In this document: positions 7,969 through 17,209 of the stretch, piece by piece | Position numbering within the stretch: the first letter of the stretch is position 1 | How the letters are laid out: each line of letters begins with the position of its first letter | Program-made: the position numbers and the translations under genes | Notes under the pieces: model-generated | The model's input: only the letters and a program-made list of their open reading frames with translations | Databases searched by the model: none | What the model was told of the DNA's origin: nothing | Assembly (NCBI RefSeq): GCF_014200015.1 | Contig: NZ_JACHOT010000006.1 | Location: 270,332 to 334,331, forward strand | Source: Aminobacter niigataensis | Lineage (GTDB): Bacteria > Pseudomonadota > Alphaproteobacteria > Rhizobiales > Rhizobiaceae | Direction: 5' to 3' | Length of the DNA: 64,000 bases

Positions 7969-9636
7969 ATGCATTTCATGTTCATCCTGCTGCAACTGGC
8001 AGGCGCCATCATGCTGCTTTTATGGGCCGTGCGCATGGTGCGCACCGGCGTCGAGCGCGCGCATGGCGCGCTGCTGCGTGAGGCGCTGCGCGGTGCGACC
8101 AGGGGGCGGGTGCGGGCAGCAACCGCAGGCACCGTGCTCGCCGTCATGCTGCAGAGCGCCACCGCCGTGGCAGTGCTCGCCTCAGGCTTTGCTGCGACCG
8201 GCGTGATGACCGTCTCTGGCGGGCTCGCGGTGATGCTCGGTGCCGACGTCGGCTCGGCGCTGGTGGTCCAGGCGCTGTCCTTCGATCTCAGTTGGCTGGT
8301 GCCGCTGCTGCTTTTTGCCGGCGCAACGCTGTTCCTCAAGGTCGAGGCGCGCATCGTCAAGCAGACCGGCCGCACCCTGCTCGGCATCGCTTTCATCCTG
8401 ATCTCGCTGCGCATGGTCGGCGAGGCGACGGCGCCAATGCGCCATAGTGCGCTTCTGCCGATGGCCGTCGATTACCTGCGCAGCGATCCCGTCACTGCCT
8501 TTGCCGCCGCCGCCCTGTTCACCTGGCTGGTCCATTCCAGCGTCGCTTCGGTGCTGCTGTTCATGTCGATGGCGGCGCAAGGCGTGCTGCCGGCCGAGGT
8601 GGCGCTGCCGATGATCCTCGGCGTCAATCTTGGCGCCGGCCTCGTCGCCGTCGGGCTGACGCGCGGCCAGGCCATCGATGCCAGGCGCATCCCGGTCGGC
8701 AACCTGATCTTCCGGGCCGCAGCCGCAGTCTCGATCCTGGTTGCCCTGCAACTGGTGGAACTGCCGATGGCCTGGTTCGGCGAAAGCGCCGCGCGCCAGG
8801 TGGTCAACATGCACCTCGCCTTCAACCTTGCTCTGCTGGTCCTGTGCCTGCCCTTCACCGGCCCGATGGAACGGTTGGTCCGGCTCATCCTGCCGGACGC
8901 GCCAGCCGGGCAGGAAAGCTTCGACCTGATGTCTCGCCGTACAAGTGCGCTCGACAGGACAGTCATCAAGATGCCGAGCGTGGCTCTCGCCTGTGCCACG
9001 CGCGAGGTGCTGCGCATGGCCGAGGTGGTGGAGATCATGCTGCGCCCGGTGATGGATCTTTTCGAATCCGGCGACCGGGCGCGTGTCGACCAGGTGCGCA
9101 AGCTCGACGACGAGGTCAACCGCGCCCACACCGACATCAAGCTCTACATTGCCGAGGTCAACCGCGGGACGATGACCCAGGACGAGGCGCGGCGCGGCAT
9201 CGAGCTCACCGACCTTGCCATCAATCTCGAGCATGCCGGCGACATCATCGCCAAGAGCCTGCTCGTGCTGGCCGAGGAGAAGAGCGACAAGAGGCTGAGC
9301 TTTTCCCGGGAGGGGTGGTCGGAGCTGACCGCGCTGCATGACCGGGTGCTGGCAAACATGCAGATCGCCATGAACGTGCTGGTATCCGGCGATCTCGAGG
9401 CGGCGCGCCAGCTGGTGGTCGAGAAGGAGCGCATGCGCAGGCTCGAACGCGACAGCCACGAACGCCATCTCAAGCGCCTGCAGTCGGGCACGCCGCAAAG
9501 CATCGAGACCAGCGACATCCATCTCGAGGCGGTGAGGGCGCTGAAGGAGTTCAATTCTCTGCTGGTGTCGGTCGCCTATCCGATCCTAACCCAGAGTGGC
9601 GACCTGCTGGAAAGCAGGCTTGCCAGGACCGCCTGA
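7969..9636 (+). CDS. Na+/Pi cotransporter family protein with PhoU-like domain (YjbB-like)
   Basis: A 555-aa protein. The first ~320 residues are hydrophobic and carry the internal repeat typical of NptA/PNaS carriers, with QSATAVAVLASGFA and VHSSVASVLLFMSMA as the paired Gln-Ser/His-Ser helical motifs. The last ~220 residues form a charged helical PhoU-like domain. E. coli YjbB has this layout and exports phosphate. The gene sits between the AEP regulator and phnW. AEP breakdown releases phosphate in the cytosol, so export of surplus phosphate is a plausible role. Direction of transport is inferred. Confidence 0.85.
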   Translation: MHFMFILLQLAGAIMLLLWAVRMVRTGVERAHGALLREALRGATRGRVRAATAGTVLAVMLQSATAVAVLASGFAATGVMTVSGGLAVMLGADVGSALVVQALSFDLSWLVPLLLFAGATLFLKVEARIVKQTGRTLLGIAFILISLRMVGEATAPMRHSALLPMAVDYLRSDPVTAFAAAALFTWLVHSSVASVLLFMSMAAQGVLPAEVALPMILGVNLGAGLVAVGLTRGQAIDARRIPVGNLIFRAAAAVSILVALQLVELPMAWFGESAARQVVNMHLAFNLALLVLCLPFTGPMERLVRLILPDAPAGQESFDLMSRRTSALDRTVIKMPSVALACATREVLRMAEVVEIMLRPVMDLFESGDRARVDQVRKLDDEVNRAHTDIKLYIAEVNRGTMTQDEARRGIELTDLAINLEHAGDIIAKSLLVLAEEKSDKRLSFSREGWSELTALHDRVLANMQIAMNVLVSGDLEAARQLVVEKERMRRLERDSHERHLKRLQSGTPQSIETSDIHLEAVRALKEFNSLLVSVAYPILTQSGDLLESRLARTA

Positions 9637-9680
9637 CGGTTGTCGATTATCATCGTTTCAGCTTATCGAAGAATACAAAA

Positions 9681-9696
9681 TAACGATTTTACATAT
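9681..9696. promoter_or_regulatory. Candidate AEP operator upstream of phnW
   Basis: TAACGATTTTACATAT lies about 60 bp upstream of the phnW start, in a short A/T-rich stretch inside GC-rich DNA. GATTTTACATAT matches the phnS-upstream copy GATTTTACTTAT at 11 of 12 bases. Confidence 0.45.
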
Positions 9697-9756
9697 GGAT
9701 CGAAGAGACCCAAGGTGAGGTCGAACCAAATATCTGAAGACGGCGAGGAGAAAGAA

Positions 9757-10959
9757 ATGCTGTCCGAACACAAGCTTGCAGCCGCAGCCCCCTTCCCTGC
9801 CCCGGCGCTGGGCGAGCCCTATTTGCTGACCCCCGGTCCGCTGACGACCTCCTACGCCGTCAAGCAGGCAATGTTGCGCGACTGGGGCTCGTGGGACGGC
9901 GACTTCAGGGCGATGACGGCCGAGATGCGCCTGCGGCTTCTTGCCATGCTCGGCGACGGAAACGGCGAATTCGACTGCGTGCCGATGCAGGGCAGCGGCA
10001 GCTTCTCCGTCGAGGCAATGCTCGGCTCCTTCGTGCCGCGGGATGGCAAGGCGCTGGTTCTGGTCAACGGCGCCTACGGCCAGCGCATCGTCCAGACGCT
10101 CGGCTATCTCGGCCGCGACCACGTCTCCATCGACAAGGGCGACTACATGCCGCCGCGTGGCGACGAGGTTGCCGCAGCGCTCGACGCCGATCCGGCCATC
10201 AGCCACGTCATCCTGGTCCACTGCGAGACCAGTTCAGGTATCCTCAATCCGGTCGCCGAAATCTCCGAAACCGTCTACGCCAAGGGCCGCAAGTTCCTCG
10301 TCGACTCGATGAGCGCGTTTGGCGCGATCCCGCTCAACGTCAGCGAGATCCGCTACGAGGCGATGGTGTCTTCGGCCAACAAATGCATCGAAGGCGTGCC
10401 CGGCTTCGGCTTCATCATCGCCCGCAAGAGCGAGCTTGAAGCCGCCAAGGGCCGCAGCCACTCGCTCAGCCTCGACGTGCACGCCCAGTGGGCGCACATG
10501 AACAAGACCGGCCAGTGGCGCTACACGCCGCCGACGCATGTGGTCGCCGCTTTCCTCGAGGCGCTGCGCCAGCACGAGGCCGAAGGCGGCGTCGCCGGTC
10601 GCGGCGCCCGCTATATCAGAAACCGCGACGTCATGGTTTCAGGCATGCGCGAGCTCGGCTTCGAGACGCTGCTCAAGGACCGCTGGCTATCGCCGATCAT
10701 CGTCACATTCTTCAACCCGGCCCATCCGGACTTCGCCTTCGACCGCTTCTACGAACTGATGAAGGAAAAGGGCTTCATCATCTATCCGGGCAAGCTGACC
10801 GTTGTGGACAGCTTCCGCGTCGGCTGCATCGGGCGGATGGACGAACACGTCATGCGCAAGGTGGTGGAAGCCGCCGGACAGTCGCTGCACGAAATGGGCG
10901 TCGACACCGCGGCTCCCCCGGCCGCCGCAATTGCCGAGCGCGCCAAGCTCGCCGCCTGA
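9757..10959 (+). CDS. phnW: 2-aminoethylphosphonate--pyruvate aminotransferase
   Basis: A 400-aa class-V PLP aminotransferase. It converts AEP plus pyruvate to phosphonoacetaldehyde plus alanine. Family motifs are LLTPGPLTTSYAVKQAMLRD near the N terminus, the Asp of FLVDSMSAFGAIPL, and the PLP lysine in SSANKCIEGVPGFGF. The start is the ATG 39 codons inside the open frame, preceded by GGCGAGGAGAAAG. It leads the phnW-phnA-phnY operon (gaps of 31 and 13 nt). The ~30-residue C-terminal Ala-rich tail is dispensable-looking. Order and context match the Pi-insensitive phnWAY route described in Sinorhizobium. Confidence 0.95.
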   Translation: MLSEHKLAAAAPFPAPALGEPYLLTPGPLTTSYAVKQAMLRDWGSWDGDFRAMTAEMRLRLLAMLGDGNGEFDCVPMQGSGSFSVEAMLGSFVPRDGKALVLVNGAYGQRIVQTLGYLGRDHVSIDKGDYMPPRGDEVAAALDADPAISHVILVHCETSSGILNPVAEISETVYAKGRKFLVDSMSAFGAIPLNVSEIRYEAMVSSANKCIEGVPGFGFIIARKSELEAAKGRSHSLSLDVHAQWAHMNKTGQWRYTPPTHVVAAFLEALRQHEAEGGVAGRGARYIRNRDVMVSGMRELGFETLLKDRWLSPIIVTFFNPAHPDFAFDRFYELMKEKGFIIYPGKLTVVDSFRVGCIGRMDEHVMRKVVEAAGQSLHEMGVDTAAPPAAAIAERAKLAA

Positions 10960-10990
10960 TAACAAGAAGATTACAAAGGACCCTCCCCCC

Positions 10991-12247
10991 ATGAACAAGA
11001 TGACCACGATCAACGTCAGCGCCAACGGCCGCAACTACGAATGGCCGCGCGTGCCGGCGATTGCCATCTGCCTCGACGGCTGCGAGCCGGCCTATCTCGA
11101 CGAGGCGGTCAAGGCCGGCCTGATGCCCTCGCTCGAAAGGATCCGCGCCAAGGGCACCGAGCGCACCGCCCACAGCGTCATCCCGAGCTTCACCAACCCC
11201 AACAATCTGTCGATCGCCACCGGCCGTCCGCCGGCTGTGCATGGTATCTGCGGCAACTATCTCTACGAGCGAGAGACCGGCAAGGAAGTGATGATGAACG
11301 ACCCGCGCTTCTTGCGCGCGCCGACCGTCTTTCAGGCCTTCTACGATGCCGGTGCGCGGGTTGCCGTCGTCACCGCCAAGGACAAGCTGCGCGCCCTGCT
11401 CGGCAGCGGCCTGAAGTTCGACGACGGCCGCGCCATCTGCTTCTCGTCGGAAAAATCCGACGTCTCGACCAAGGCAGAGCACGGCATCGACAATGCTTCG
11501 GCCTGGCTCGGCAAGCCGGTGCCGGAAGTCTATTCGGCCGAGCTGTCGGAGTTCGTCTTCGCCGCCGGCGTCAAGCTGCTCAAGGAATTCAAGCCTGACG
11601 TGATGTACCTGACCACCACCGACTACGTGCAGCACAAATACGCGCCCGGCGTGCCGCAGGCGAACGCCTTCTACGAGATGTTCGACAAGTATCTCGGCGA
11701 GCTCGACGCGCTCGGCGCCGCCATCGTGATCACCGCCGACCACGGTATGAAGCCCAAGCACAAGGCCGACGGCACCCCTGACGTTGTCTATGTCCAGGAC
11801 CTGCTGGACGAATGGCTGGGCAAGGATGCCGCGCGCGTCATCCTGCCGATCACCGATCCTTATGTCGTCCACCACGGCGCGCTCGGCTCGTTCGCCACCG
11901 CCTACTTGCCCGAGGGTGCCGACCAGGCCGGCATCATGAAGCGCCTGGCCGCCATCGAAGGCATCGACGTGGTGATCGACAACGCCACGGCCTGCGAACG
12001 CTTCGAGCTGCCTTCGGACCGCATCGGCGACATCGTGCTGGTGTCCACCGAGAATAAGACCATCGGCACCAGCGAACATCGCCACGATCTCGCCGCCCTC
12101 AACGAGCCGCTGCGCTCGCATGGCGGCCTGACCGAACAGGCTGTACCCTTTATCGTCAACCGCAAGCTGCCGACGCTCCCCAACGAGCCGGTTCTGCGCA
12201 ACTTCGATGCGTTCCACTATGCCGCCATGGCGGCGGCGCTGGCGTGA
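10991..12247 (+). CDS. phnA: phosphonoacetate hydrolase
   Basis: A 418-aa alkaline-phosphatase-superfamily metalloenzyme that splits phosphonoacetate into acetate and phosphate. Visible metal or catalytic positions include Asp in [10 protein letters not shown], the nucleophilic Thr in [15 protein letters not shown], Asp/His in [13 protein letters not shown], Asp-His in [13 protein letters not shown] and a late His in [10 protein letters not shown]. The start is the ATG after a CCCTCCCCCC run with a weak ribosome site, but it matches the family start. It lies between phnW and phnY, completing a C-P cleavage route that does not need C-P lyase. Confidence 0.95.
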   Translation: MNKMTTINVSANGRNYEWPRVPAIAICLDGCEPAYLDEAVKAGLMPSLERIRAKGTERTAHSVIPSFTNPNNLSIATGRPPAVHGICGNYLYERETGKEVMMNDPRFLRAPTVFQAFYDAGARVAVVTAKDKLRALLGSGLKFDDGRAICFSSEKSDVSTKAEHGIDNASAWLGKPVPEVYSAELSEFVFAAGVKLLKEFKPDVMYLTTTDYVQHKYAPGVPQANAFYEMFDKYLGELDALGAAIVITADHGMKPKHKADGTPDVVYVQDLLDEWLGKDAARVILPITDPYVVHHGALGSFATAYLPEGADQAGIMKRLAAIEGIDVVIDNATACERFELPSDRIGDIVLVSTENKTIGTSEHRHDLAALNEPLRSHGGLTEQAVPFIVNRKLPTLPNEPVLRNFDAFHYAAMAAALA

Positions 12248-12260
12248 GGGAGGACCTGTG

Positions 12261-13718
12261 ATGGTCAAGGCTGAAACAACCTTCAAGGTGCGCCACGAGC
12301 CGATGCGCATCGCCGGAAGCAAGGTCGACGCCGATGGCGTCGTCAACGTCCACTACCCCTACACCAATGCGGTGATCGGCACAGTGCCGGCGGGGCGTGC
12401 CGAGCACGCCCGCCAGGCTTTCGACATCGCCGCCAACTACCGCTCGAAGCTGACACGCTACGAGCGCCAGCAGATCCTGTTCCGCACGGCCGAGGCACTT
12501 GCCGCGCGTAAGGAGGAGATCTCCGACGTCATCACGCTGGAGCTCGGCATCTCCAAGGTCGACTCGCTCTACGAGGTCGGCCGAGCCTACGACGTGTTCA
12601 CTCTGTCGGCGCAGATGTGCATCCAGGACGATGGCCAGATCTTCTCCTGCGACCTGACCCCGCACGGCAAGGCGCGGAAAATCTTCACCACGCGCGAGCC
12701 GCTGAAGGCGATCTCGGCGATCACGCCCTTCAACCATCCGCTCAACATGGTTTCGCACAAGGTGGCGCCGGCGATCGCCACCAACAATTGCGTGGTGGTC
12801 AAGCCGACGGAACTGACGCCGATGACGGCGCTGATCCTCGCCGACATCCTTTATGAAGCCGGCCTACCGCCGGAGATGCTGTCGGTGGTAACAGGCATGC
12901 CGGCCGACATCGGCGCCGAGATGATCACCAACGAGAATATCGATCTGATCACCTTCACCGGCGGCGTGCCGGTGGGCAAGCTGATCGCCCGCACCGCCGG
13001 CTACAAGCGTCAGGTGCTGGAGCTCGGCGGCAACGATCCGCTGATCATCCTCAACGACCTCTCCGACGACGATCTCGCCAAGGCGGCCGATCTGGCGGTC
13101 GCGGGTGCGACCAAGAATTCCGGCCAGCGCTGCACGGCAGTGAAGCGCATCCTGTGCCAGGAAAGCGTCGCCGACCGTTTCGTCCCGATGGTGCTCGAGC
13201 GGGCCAAGAAGATCAGGTTCGGCGACCCGATGGACCGGACGACCGATCTCGGCACCGTGGTCCACGAGAAGGCAGCGGCATTGTTCGAAAAACGCGTCTA
13301 CATGGCCGCCGAGCAGGGTGCCGAAGTACTCTACGACCCCGGCCGCAAGGGCGCGCTGTTGCCGCCGATCGTCGTCGATCGCGTGCCGCACACCTCGGAA
13401 CTGGTCATGGAAGAGACCTTCGGGCCGATCATTCCGATCGTGCGCGCTCCAGACAATGACGACGAACTGATCGCGCTGTCCAACTCCACCGCCTTCGGCC
13501 TTTCCTCAGGCGTCTGCACCAACGATTTCCGGCGCATGCAGAAATACATCGCCGGCCTGCAGGTCGGCACGGTGAATATCTGGGAAGTCCCGGGATATCG
13601 CATCGAGATGTCGCCATTTGGCGGGATCAAGGATAGCGGCAACGGCTACAAGGAAGGCGTCATTGAAGCGATGAAGAGCTTCACCAACGTCAAGACCTTC
13701 TCTTTGCCCTGGGCCTGA
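12261..13718 (+). CDS. phnY: phosphonoacetaldehyde dehydrogenase
   Basis: A 485-aa aldehyde dehydrogenase. The catalytic Cys is in [14 protein letters not shown] and the general-base Glu in [11 protein letters not shown]; the NAD-binding region carries [11 protein letters not shown]. In phnWAY operons this enzyme oxidises phosphonoacetaldehyde to phosphonoacetate with NAD+, feeding PhnA. A GGGAGGA site precedes the ATG, 13 nt after the phnA stop. A hairpin follows the stop, marking the likely end of the operon. Confidence 0.94.
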   Translation: MVKAETTFKVRHEPMRIAGSKVDADGVVNVHYPYTNAVIGTVPAGRAEHARQAFDIAANYRSKLTRYERQQILFRTAEALAARKEEISDVITLELGISKVDSLYEVGRAYDVFTLSAQMCIQDDGQIFSCDLTPHGKARKIFTTREPLKAISAITPFNHPLNMVSHKVAPAIATNNCVVVKPTELTPMTALILADILYEAGLPPEMLSVVTGMPADIGAEMITNENIDLITFTGGVPVGKLIARTAGYKRQVLELGGNDPLIILNDLSDDDLAKAADLAVAGATKNSGQRCTAVKRILCQESVADRFVPMVLERAKKIRFGDPMDRTTDLGTVVHEKAAALFEKRVYMAAEQGAEVLYDPGRKGALLPPIVVDRVPHTSELVMEETFGPIIPIVRAPDNDDELIALSNSTAFGLSSGVCTNDFRRMQKYIAGLQVGTVNIWEVPGYRIEMSPFGGIKDSGNGYKEGVIEAMKSFTNVKTFSLPWA

Positions 13719-13755
13719 GCCACTTGTCTTAAGCCGGCAAATCAGATGAGTGTCG

Positions 13756-13784
13756 ATGAGGGGGCGTTCGCGCTCCCTCATTTG
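13756..13784 (+). terminator. Hairpin after phnWAY
   Basis: ATGAGGGGGCG pairs with CGCTCCCTCAT (11 bp, one G-T pair) around a TTCG tetraloop, followed by only TTT. It is probably a terminator or mRNA-stabilising 3' end; the short T-run makes it weak. Confidence 0.55.
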
Positions 13785-13884
13785 CGTGGAGGGGAAATGC
13801 TGCTGCCGACTTCCAGGAAGCGTCGCCTGACCAGGGTCTCGCCTCGATCCCTTCTTCCCCTGACCGCCCTGAAAGCCTGAACAC

Positions 13885-14721
13885 ATGTCCGGCTTTGCCC
13901 TAACCATCGTCCTGATCGCGGCATTCCTGCATGCGAGCTGGAATGCCGTCGTGAAGGCGGCGACCGATCGTGCTGTCGTTCTCGCCGCCGTCTCGGCCAC
14001 CCATGCCACGCTCGGCACGGTGTTGGTCTTGTCCGCGCCGTCACCATCGATGGAAAGCTGGATCTACATCTTCCTGTCGACGGTCATCCACTACGGCTAC
14101 TACGTCTTCCTGTTCCAGTCCTACCGGCTCGGCGACTTGAGCCAAGTCTATCCCATCGCGCGCGGATTGGCTCCGGCCCTTGTCGCCTTCGGCGCCTATG
14201 TGATGATCGGCGAAACGCTACCGCCGCTGGGCTGGGCCGGGCTTGCCGCCGTCACCTTCGGGATCGCTTTCCTCGCCTTCCAGCGCGGTGCAGCGAACGC
14301 CGATCCACGTGCCGTGGGCGCCGCGGCCATCAACGGCATGCTGATCGCGTCTTATTCGGTCATCGACGGCATCGGTGTGCGCCTGTCCGACAGTCCGTTC
14401 GGCTATATGGGCTGGCTGTTCCTGCTCGAATTCCCGGTCACGTTGTTCGTGCTTTTCCGCCGGCGCGGCGCCATCCGGATCATCAATCGCCGCACGATCG
14501 GGCTCGGGCTGATCGGCGGGCTCGGTGCGGTCACGGCCTATGGACTTGTCATCTACGCCAAGACCATTGCCCCCTTGGGAGCAGTCTCCGCCGTACGTGA
14601 ATCGAGCGTCATCATCGCTGCGCTGATCGGCCTCTTCATCTTCGGCGAGAGGCCATGGCAGGCACGTATCGTATCAGCTGTGATCGTCGCCTGCGGCGTC
14701 GTTGCCCTGGCTTTTTCCTGA
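13885..14721 (+). CDS. EamA/DMT-family transporter
   Basis: A 278-aa protein with about ten hydrophobic helices in two EamA repeats, as in drug/metabolite transporters. The first begins IVLIAAFLHASWNAVVKAAT; the second covers residues about 145-278 and includes the APLGAVSAVRESSVIIAALIG segment. Substrate is unknown. Its place between phnY and phnS suggests export or import of a phosphonate-related metabolite, such as alanine from PhnW, but this is only positional inference. Confidence 0.8.
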   Translation: MSGFALTIVLIAAFLHASWNAVVKAATDRAVVLAAVSATHATLGTVLVLSAPSPSMESWIYIFLSTVIHYGYYVFLFQSYRLGDLSQVYPIARGLAPALVAFGAYVMIGETLPPLGWAGLAAVTFGIAFLAFQRGAANADPRAVGAAAINGMLIASYSVIDGIGVRLSDSPFGYMGWLFLLEFPVTLFVLFRRRGAIRIINRRTIGLGLIGGLGAVTAYGLVIYAKTIAPLGAVSAVRESSVIIAALIGLFIFGERPWQARIVSAVIVACGVVALAFS

Positions 14722-14811
14722 CTGTTTCATCTCCCGGCAACCGCCCGGTCATATGCCTGTTACACAGGCATGCAGATCATAAGCTGAGGCTACAGTATCA
14801 TAAAAAGAATA

Positions 14812-14823
14812 GATTTTACTTAT
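14812..14823. promoter_or_regulatory. Candidate AEP operator upstream of phnS
   Basis: GATTTTACTTAT lies 127 bp before the phnS start, in an A/T-rich stretch. It differs at one base from the phnW-upstream element at 9685-9696. Confidence 0.45.
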
Positions 14824-14949
14824 TGACCCCTCGTTCCCAGTATCAGCCTTGGACGAGGCGCAATCGGGGCAATCGCGGCACGCGCATCCCGGCTCAAACC
14901 TCTCCCAATCAGAACGTGCCTAAGCGATTCAAATGGGAGCCAGATATCC

Positions 14950-15972
14950 ATGAACCAGAAGAAAAACTTCGTGCTTGCTGCTGTTGCCACCATGCTGTTG
15001 TCCTCGGCTGCCTGGGCGGAGACCGAGCTTACCGTCTACACGGCGATCGAGGCCGAAGACCTCAAGCGTTACGCCGAGACGTTCAACCAGGACCACCCGG
15101 ACATCAAGCTCAACTTCATCCGCGACTCGACCGGCGTCATCACCGCCAAGCTGCTGGCCGAGAAGGACAATCCGCAGGCCGACGTGGTCTGGGGACTCGC
15201 CGCCACCTCGCTTCTGGTTCTCAAGTCCGAAGGCATGCTGGAAGCCTATGCGCCCAAAGGCGCCGACCAGCTGAAGCCCAATTTCGTCGACACCGACACC
15301 CCGCCAAGCTGGGTCGGCATGGATGCCTGGGCGGCATCGATCTGCTTCAACACCGTCGAGGGCGGCAAGCTCGGCCTGACCGCGCCGAAGAGTTGGAAGG
15401 ACCTCACCAAGCCTGAATACAAGGGCCATGTCGTGATGCCGAACCCGGCTTCGTCGGGCACCGGCTATCTCGACGTCTCGAGCTGGCTGCAGCTATTCGG
15501 CGAGAAGGATGGCTGGACCTATATGGACGGCCTGCACCAGAATGTCGCCGCCTACACCCATTCCGGCTCCAAGCCATGCAAGATGGCAGCCGCCGGCGAG
15601 ACGGTGATCGGCATCTCCTTCGAATTCCGCGCCGCTAAGTCGAAAGCCGAAGGCGCACCTATCGACATCATCATTCCGGAAGAAGGCATCGGCTGGGACA
15701 TGGAGGCGTCGGCCATCGTCGCAGGCACTGCCAAGGAGGAAGCCGCCAAGACGTTGCTCGACTGGTCGGTCTCGAAGAAGGCCAATGAGATGTACAATGT
15801 CGGCTATGCGGTCGTGGCCATGCCCGGCGTCGCCAAGCCGGTGCCGCACCTGCCCGCCGACATCGAAGGCAAGATGATCAAGAACGACTTCGAATGGGCA
15901 GCCAACAACCGCAACACCATCCTCGAGGAATGGACCAAGCGCTACGACTCGAAGTCCGAGCCGAAGAGCTGA
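14950..15972 (+). CDS. phnS: 2-aminoethylphosphonate ABC transporter substrate-binding protein
   Basis: A 340-aa periplasmic protein. The signal peptide has a basic N region (MNQKKN), a hydrophobic core and an AWA-E cleavage site near residue 24. The mature part begins ELTVYTAIEAEDLKRYAETF, typical of the iron/phosphonate-type solute-binding group assigned to AEP (PhnS2 type). It leads a transporter operon followed by an ATPase and a double permease. A strong stem-loop after its stop fits the usual higher abundance of binding proteins. AEP as ligand rests on the neighbouring phnWAY. Confidence 0.9.
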   Translation: MNQKKNFVLAAVATMLLSSAAWAETELTVYTAIEAEDLKRYAETFNQDHPDIKLNFIRDSTGVITAKLLAEKDNPQADVVWGLAATSLLVLKSEGMLEAYAPKGADQLKPNFVDTDTPPSWVGMDAWAASICFNTVEGGKLGLTAPKSWKDLTKPEYKGHVVMPNPASSGTGYLDVSSWLQLFGEKDGWTYMDGLHQNVAAYTHSGSKPCKMAAAGETVIGISFEFRAAKSKAEGAPIDIIIPEEGIGWDMEASAIVAGTAKEEAAKTLLDWSVSKKANEMYNVGYAVVAMPGVAKPVPHLPADIEGKMIKNDFEWAANNRNTILEEWTKRYDSKSEPKS

Positions 15973-15990
15973 AATAGCCGCCTCGACAGA

Positions 15991-16015
15991 CGGGCGCTGC
16001 CTAGCGCAGCGCCCG
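15991..16015 (+). promoter_or_regulatory. Intercistronic stem-loop between phnS and phnT
   Basis: CGGGCGCTGC and GCAGCGCCCG form a perfect 10-bp stem with a 5-nt loop and no T-run, 18 nt after the phnS stop. Such hairpins commonly protect the upstream binding-protein message from 3' decay and lower expression of the downstream genes. Confidence 0.6.
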
Positions 16016-16098
16016 CGCCCTTGCCCCCAATCCGGATGGTTACGATGAGACACGAAACCCTCGCCGGGCAGCCGCGAATTCCGACTGAAGTGAGCGCC

Positions 16099-17208
16099 AT
16101 GACCGCCGCCAGCCTGAACGTGAAGCCAGCCTATCTCAAGATCGCAAACGTCTGGAAAGCCTTCGGCGACTTCCATGCGCTGAAGGACATATCGCTCGAC
16201 ATCAGGGAGGGCGAGTTCGTCTGCTTCCTCGGCCCATCGGGCTGCGGCAAGACCACGCTTCTGCGCGCGGTTGCCGGCCTCGACCTGCAGACGCGCGGCT
16301 CGATCCATCAAGGTGGCAAGGACGTTTCCGCGCTGCCGCCGTCGCAGCGCGACTACGGCATCGTCTTCCAGTCCTACGCGCTGTTTCCCAACCTGACGAT
16401 CGCCAAGAACATCGCCTTCGGCCTCGAAAACACCAAGCGCCCGCGCGCCGAAATCGACAGCCGCGTCACCGAACTGCTCAAGCTCGTCGGCCTGGCCGAC
16501 CAGGGCAACAAATACCCCGCGCAGCTTTCCGGCGGACAGCAGCAGCGCATTGCGCTCGCACGCGCCATTGCCATCTCGCCCGGCCTGCTGCTGCTCGACG
16601 AGCCGCTGTCGGCGCTTGATGCCAAGGTGCGCACCCATCTGCGCCACGAGATCAAGGAACTGCAGCGCAAGCTCGGCGTCACCACCATCATGGTTACCCA
16701 CGACCAGGAAGAAGCCCTGTCGATGGCCGACCGCATCGTGGTGATGAACCATGGCGTCATCGAGCAGATCGGCACGCCGACAGAGATCTACCGCCACCCG
16801 GCGACGCTGTTCGTCGCCGACTTCATCGGCGAGGCCAACAAGTTCGAGGCGAAGGCGGCCAATGGTGCCGCCGTCGGCTTCGGCGCGGCAAGCTTCAGCT
16901 GCACGCAGCACGGCTTCGATGACGGCGCGCCCGTCATCGCCGCGATCCGTCCGGAGGACGTCATCCCCCATGCCATCAACTCGCTTGCCAACGGCGCTGC
17001 CACCAACACCATCGACGTCACCATCAGCGAGATGGAATTTCTGGGCTCGTTCTGGCGGACCCGGCTGCACGGCCACGCGCTCGGCAACGAAACACTGATC
17101 GCAGATTTCTCCATCAATGCCGCCCGCCGCCTGTCTCTGACGGAAGGCGTGCAGCTTACCGTCGAGCTGCCGGCCGAGAGGCTGCTGATCTACCCCCGGG
17201 GCGCCTGA
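16099..17208 (+). CDS. phnT: 2-aminoethylphosphonate ABC transporter ATP-binding protein
   Basis: A 369-aa ABC ATPase: Walker A GPSGCGKTT, Q-loop FQSYALFPN, signature LSGGQQQRIALARA, Walker B LLLLDEPLSALD and H-loop MVTHDQEEA. A TOBE-like C-terminal regulatory region follows. The ATG at MTAASLNVKPAYLK was chosen because family similarity begins there; in-frame starts also exist at 16021 (TTG), 16036 and 16045. One nucleotide separates its stop from the permease start. It powers the PhnSTU importer. Confidence 0.9.
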   Translation: MTAASLNVKPAYLKIANVWKAFGDFHALKDISLDIREGEFVCFLGPSGCGKTTLLRAVAGLDLQTRGSIHQGGKDVSALPPSQRDYGIVFQSYALFPNLTIAKNIAFGLENTKRPRAEIDSRVTELLKLVGLADQGNKYPAQLSGGQQQRIALARAIAISPGLLLLDEPLSALDAKVRTHLRHEIKELQRKLGVTTIMVTHDQEEALSMADRIVVMNHGVIEQIGTPTEIYRHPATLFVADFIGEANKFEAKAANGAAVGFGAASFSCTQHGFDDGAPVIAAIRPEDVIPHAINSLANGAATNTIDVTISEMEFLGSFWRTRLHGHALGNETLIADFSINAARRLSLTEGVQLTVELPAERLLIYPRGA

Positions 17209-17209
17209 C

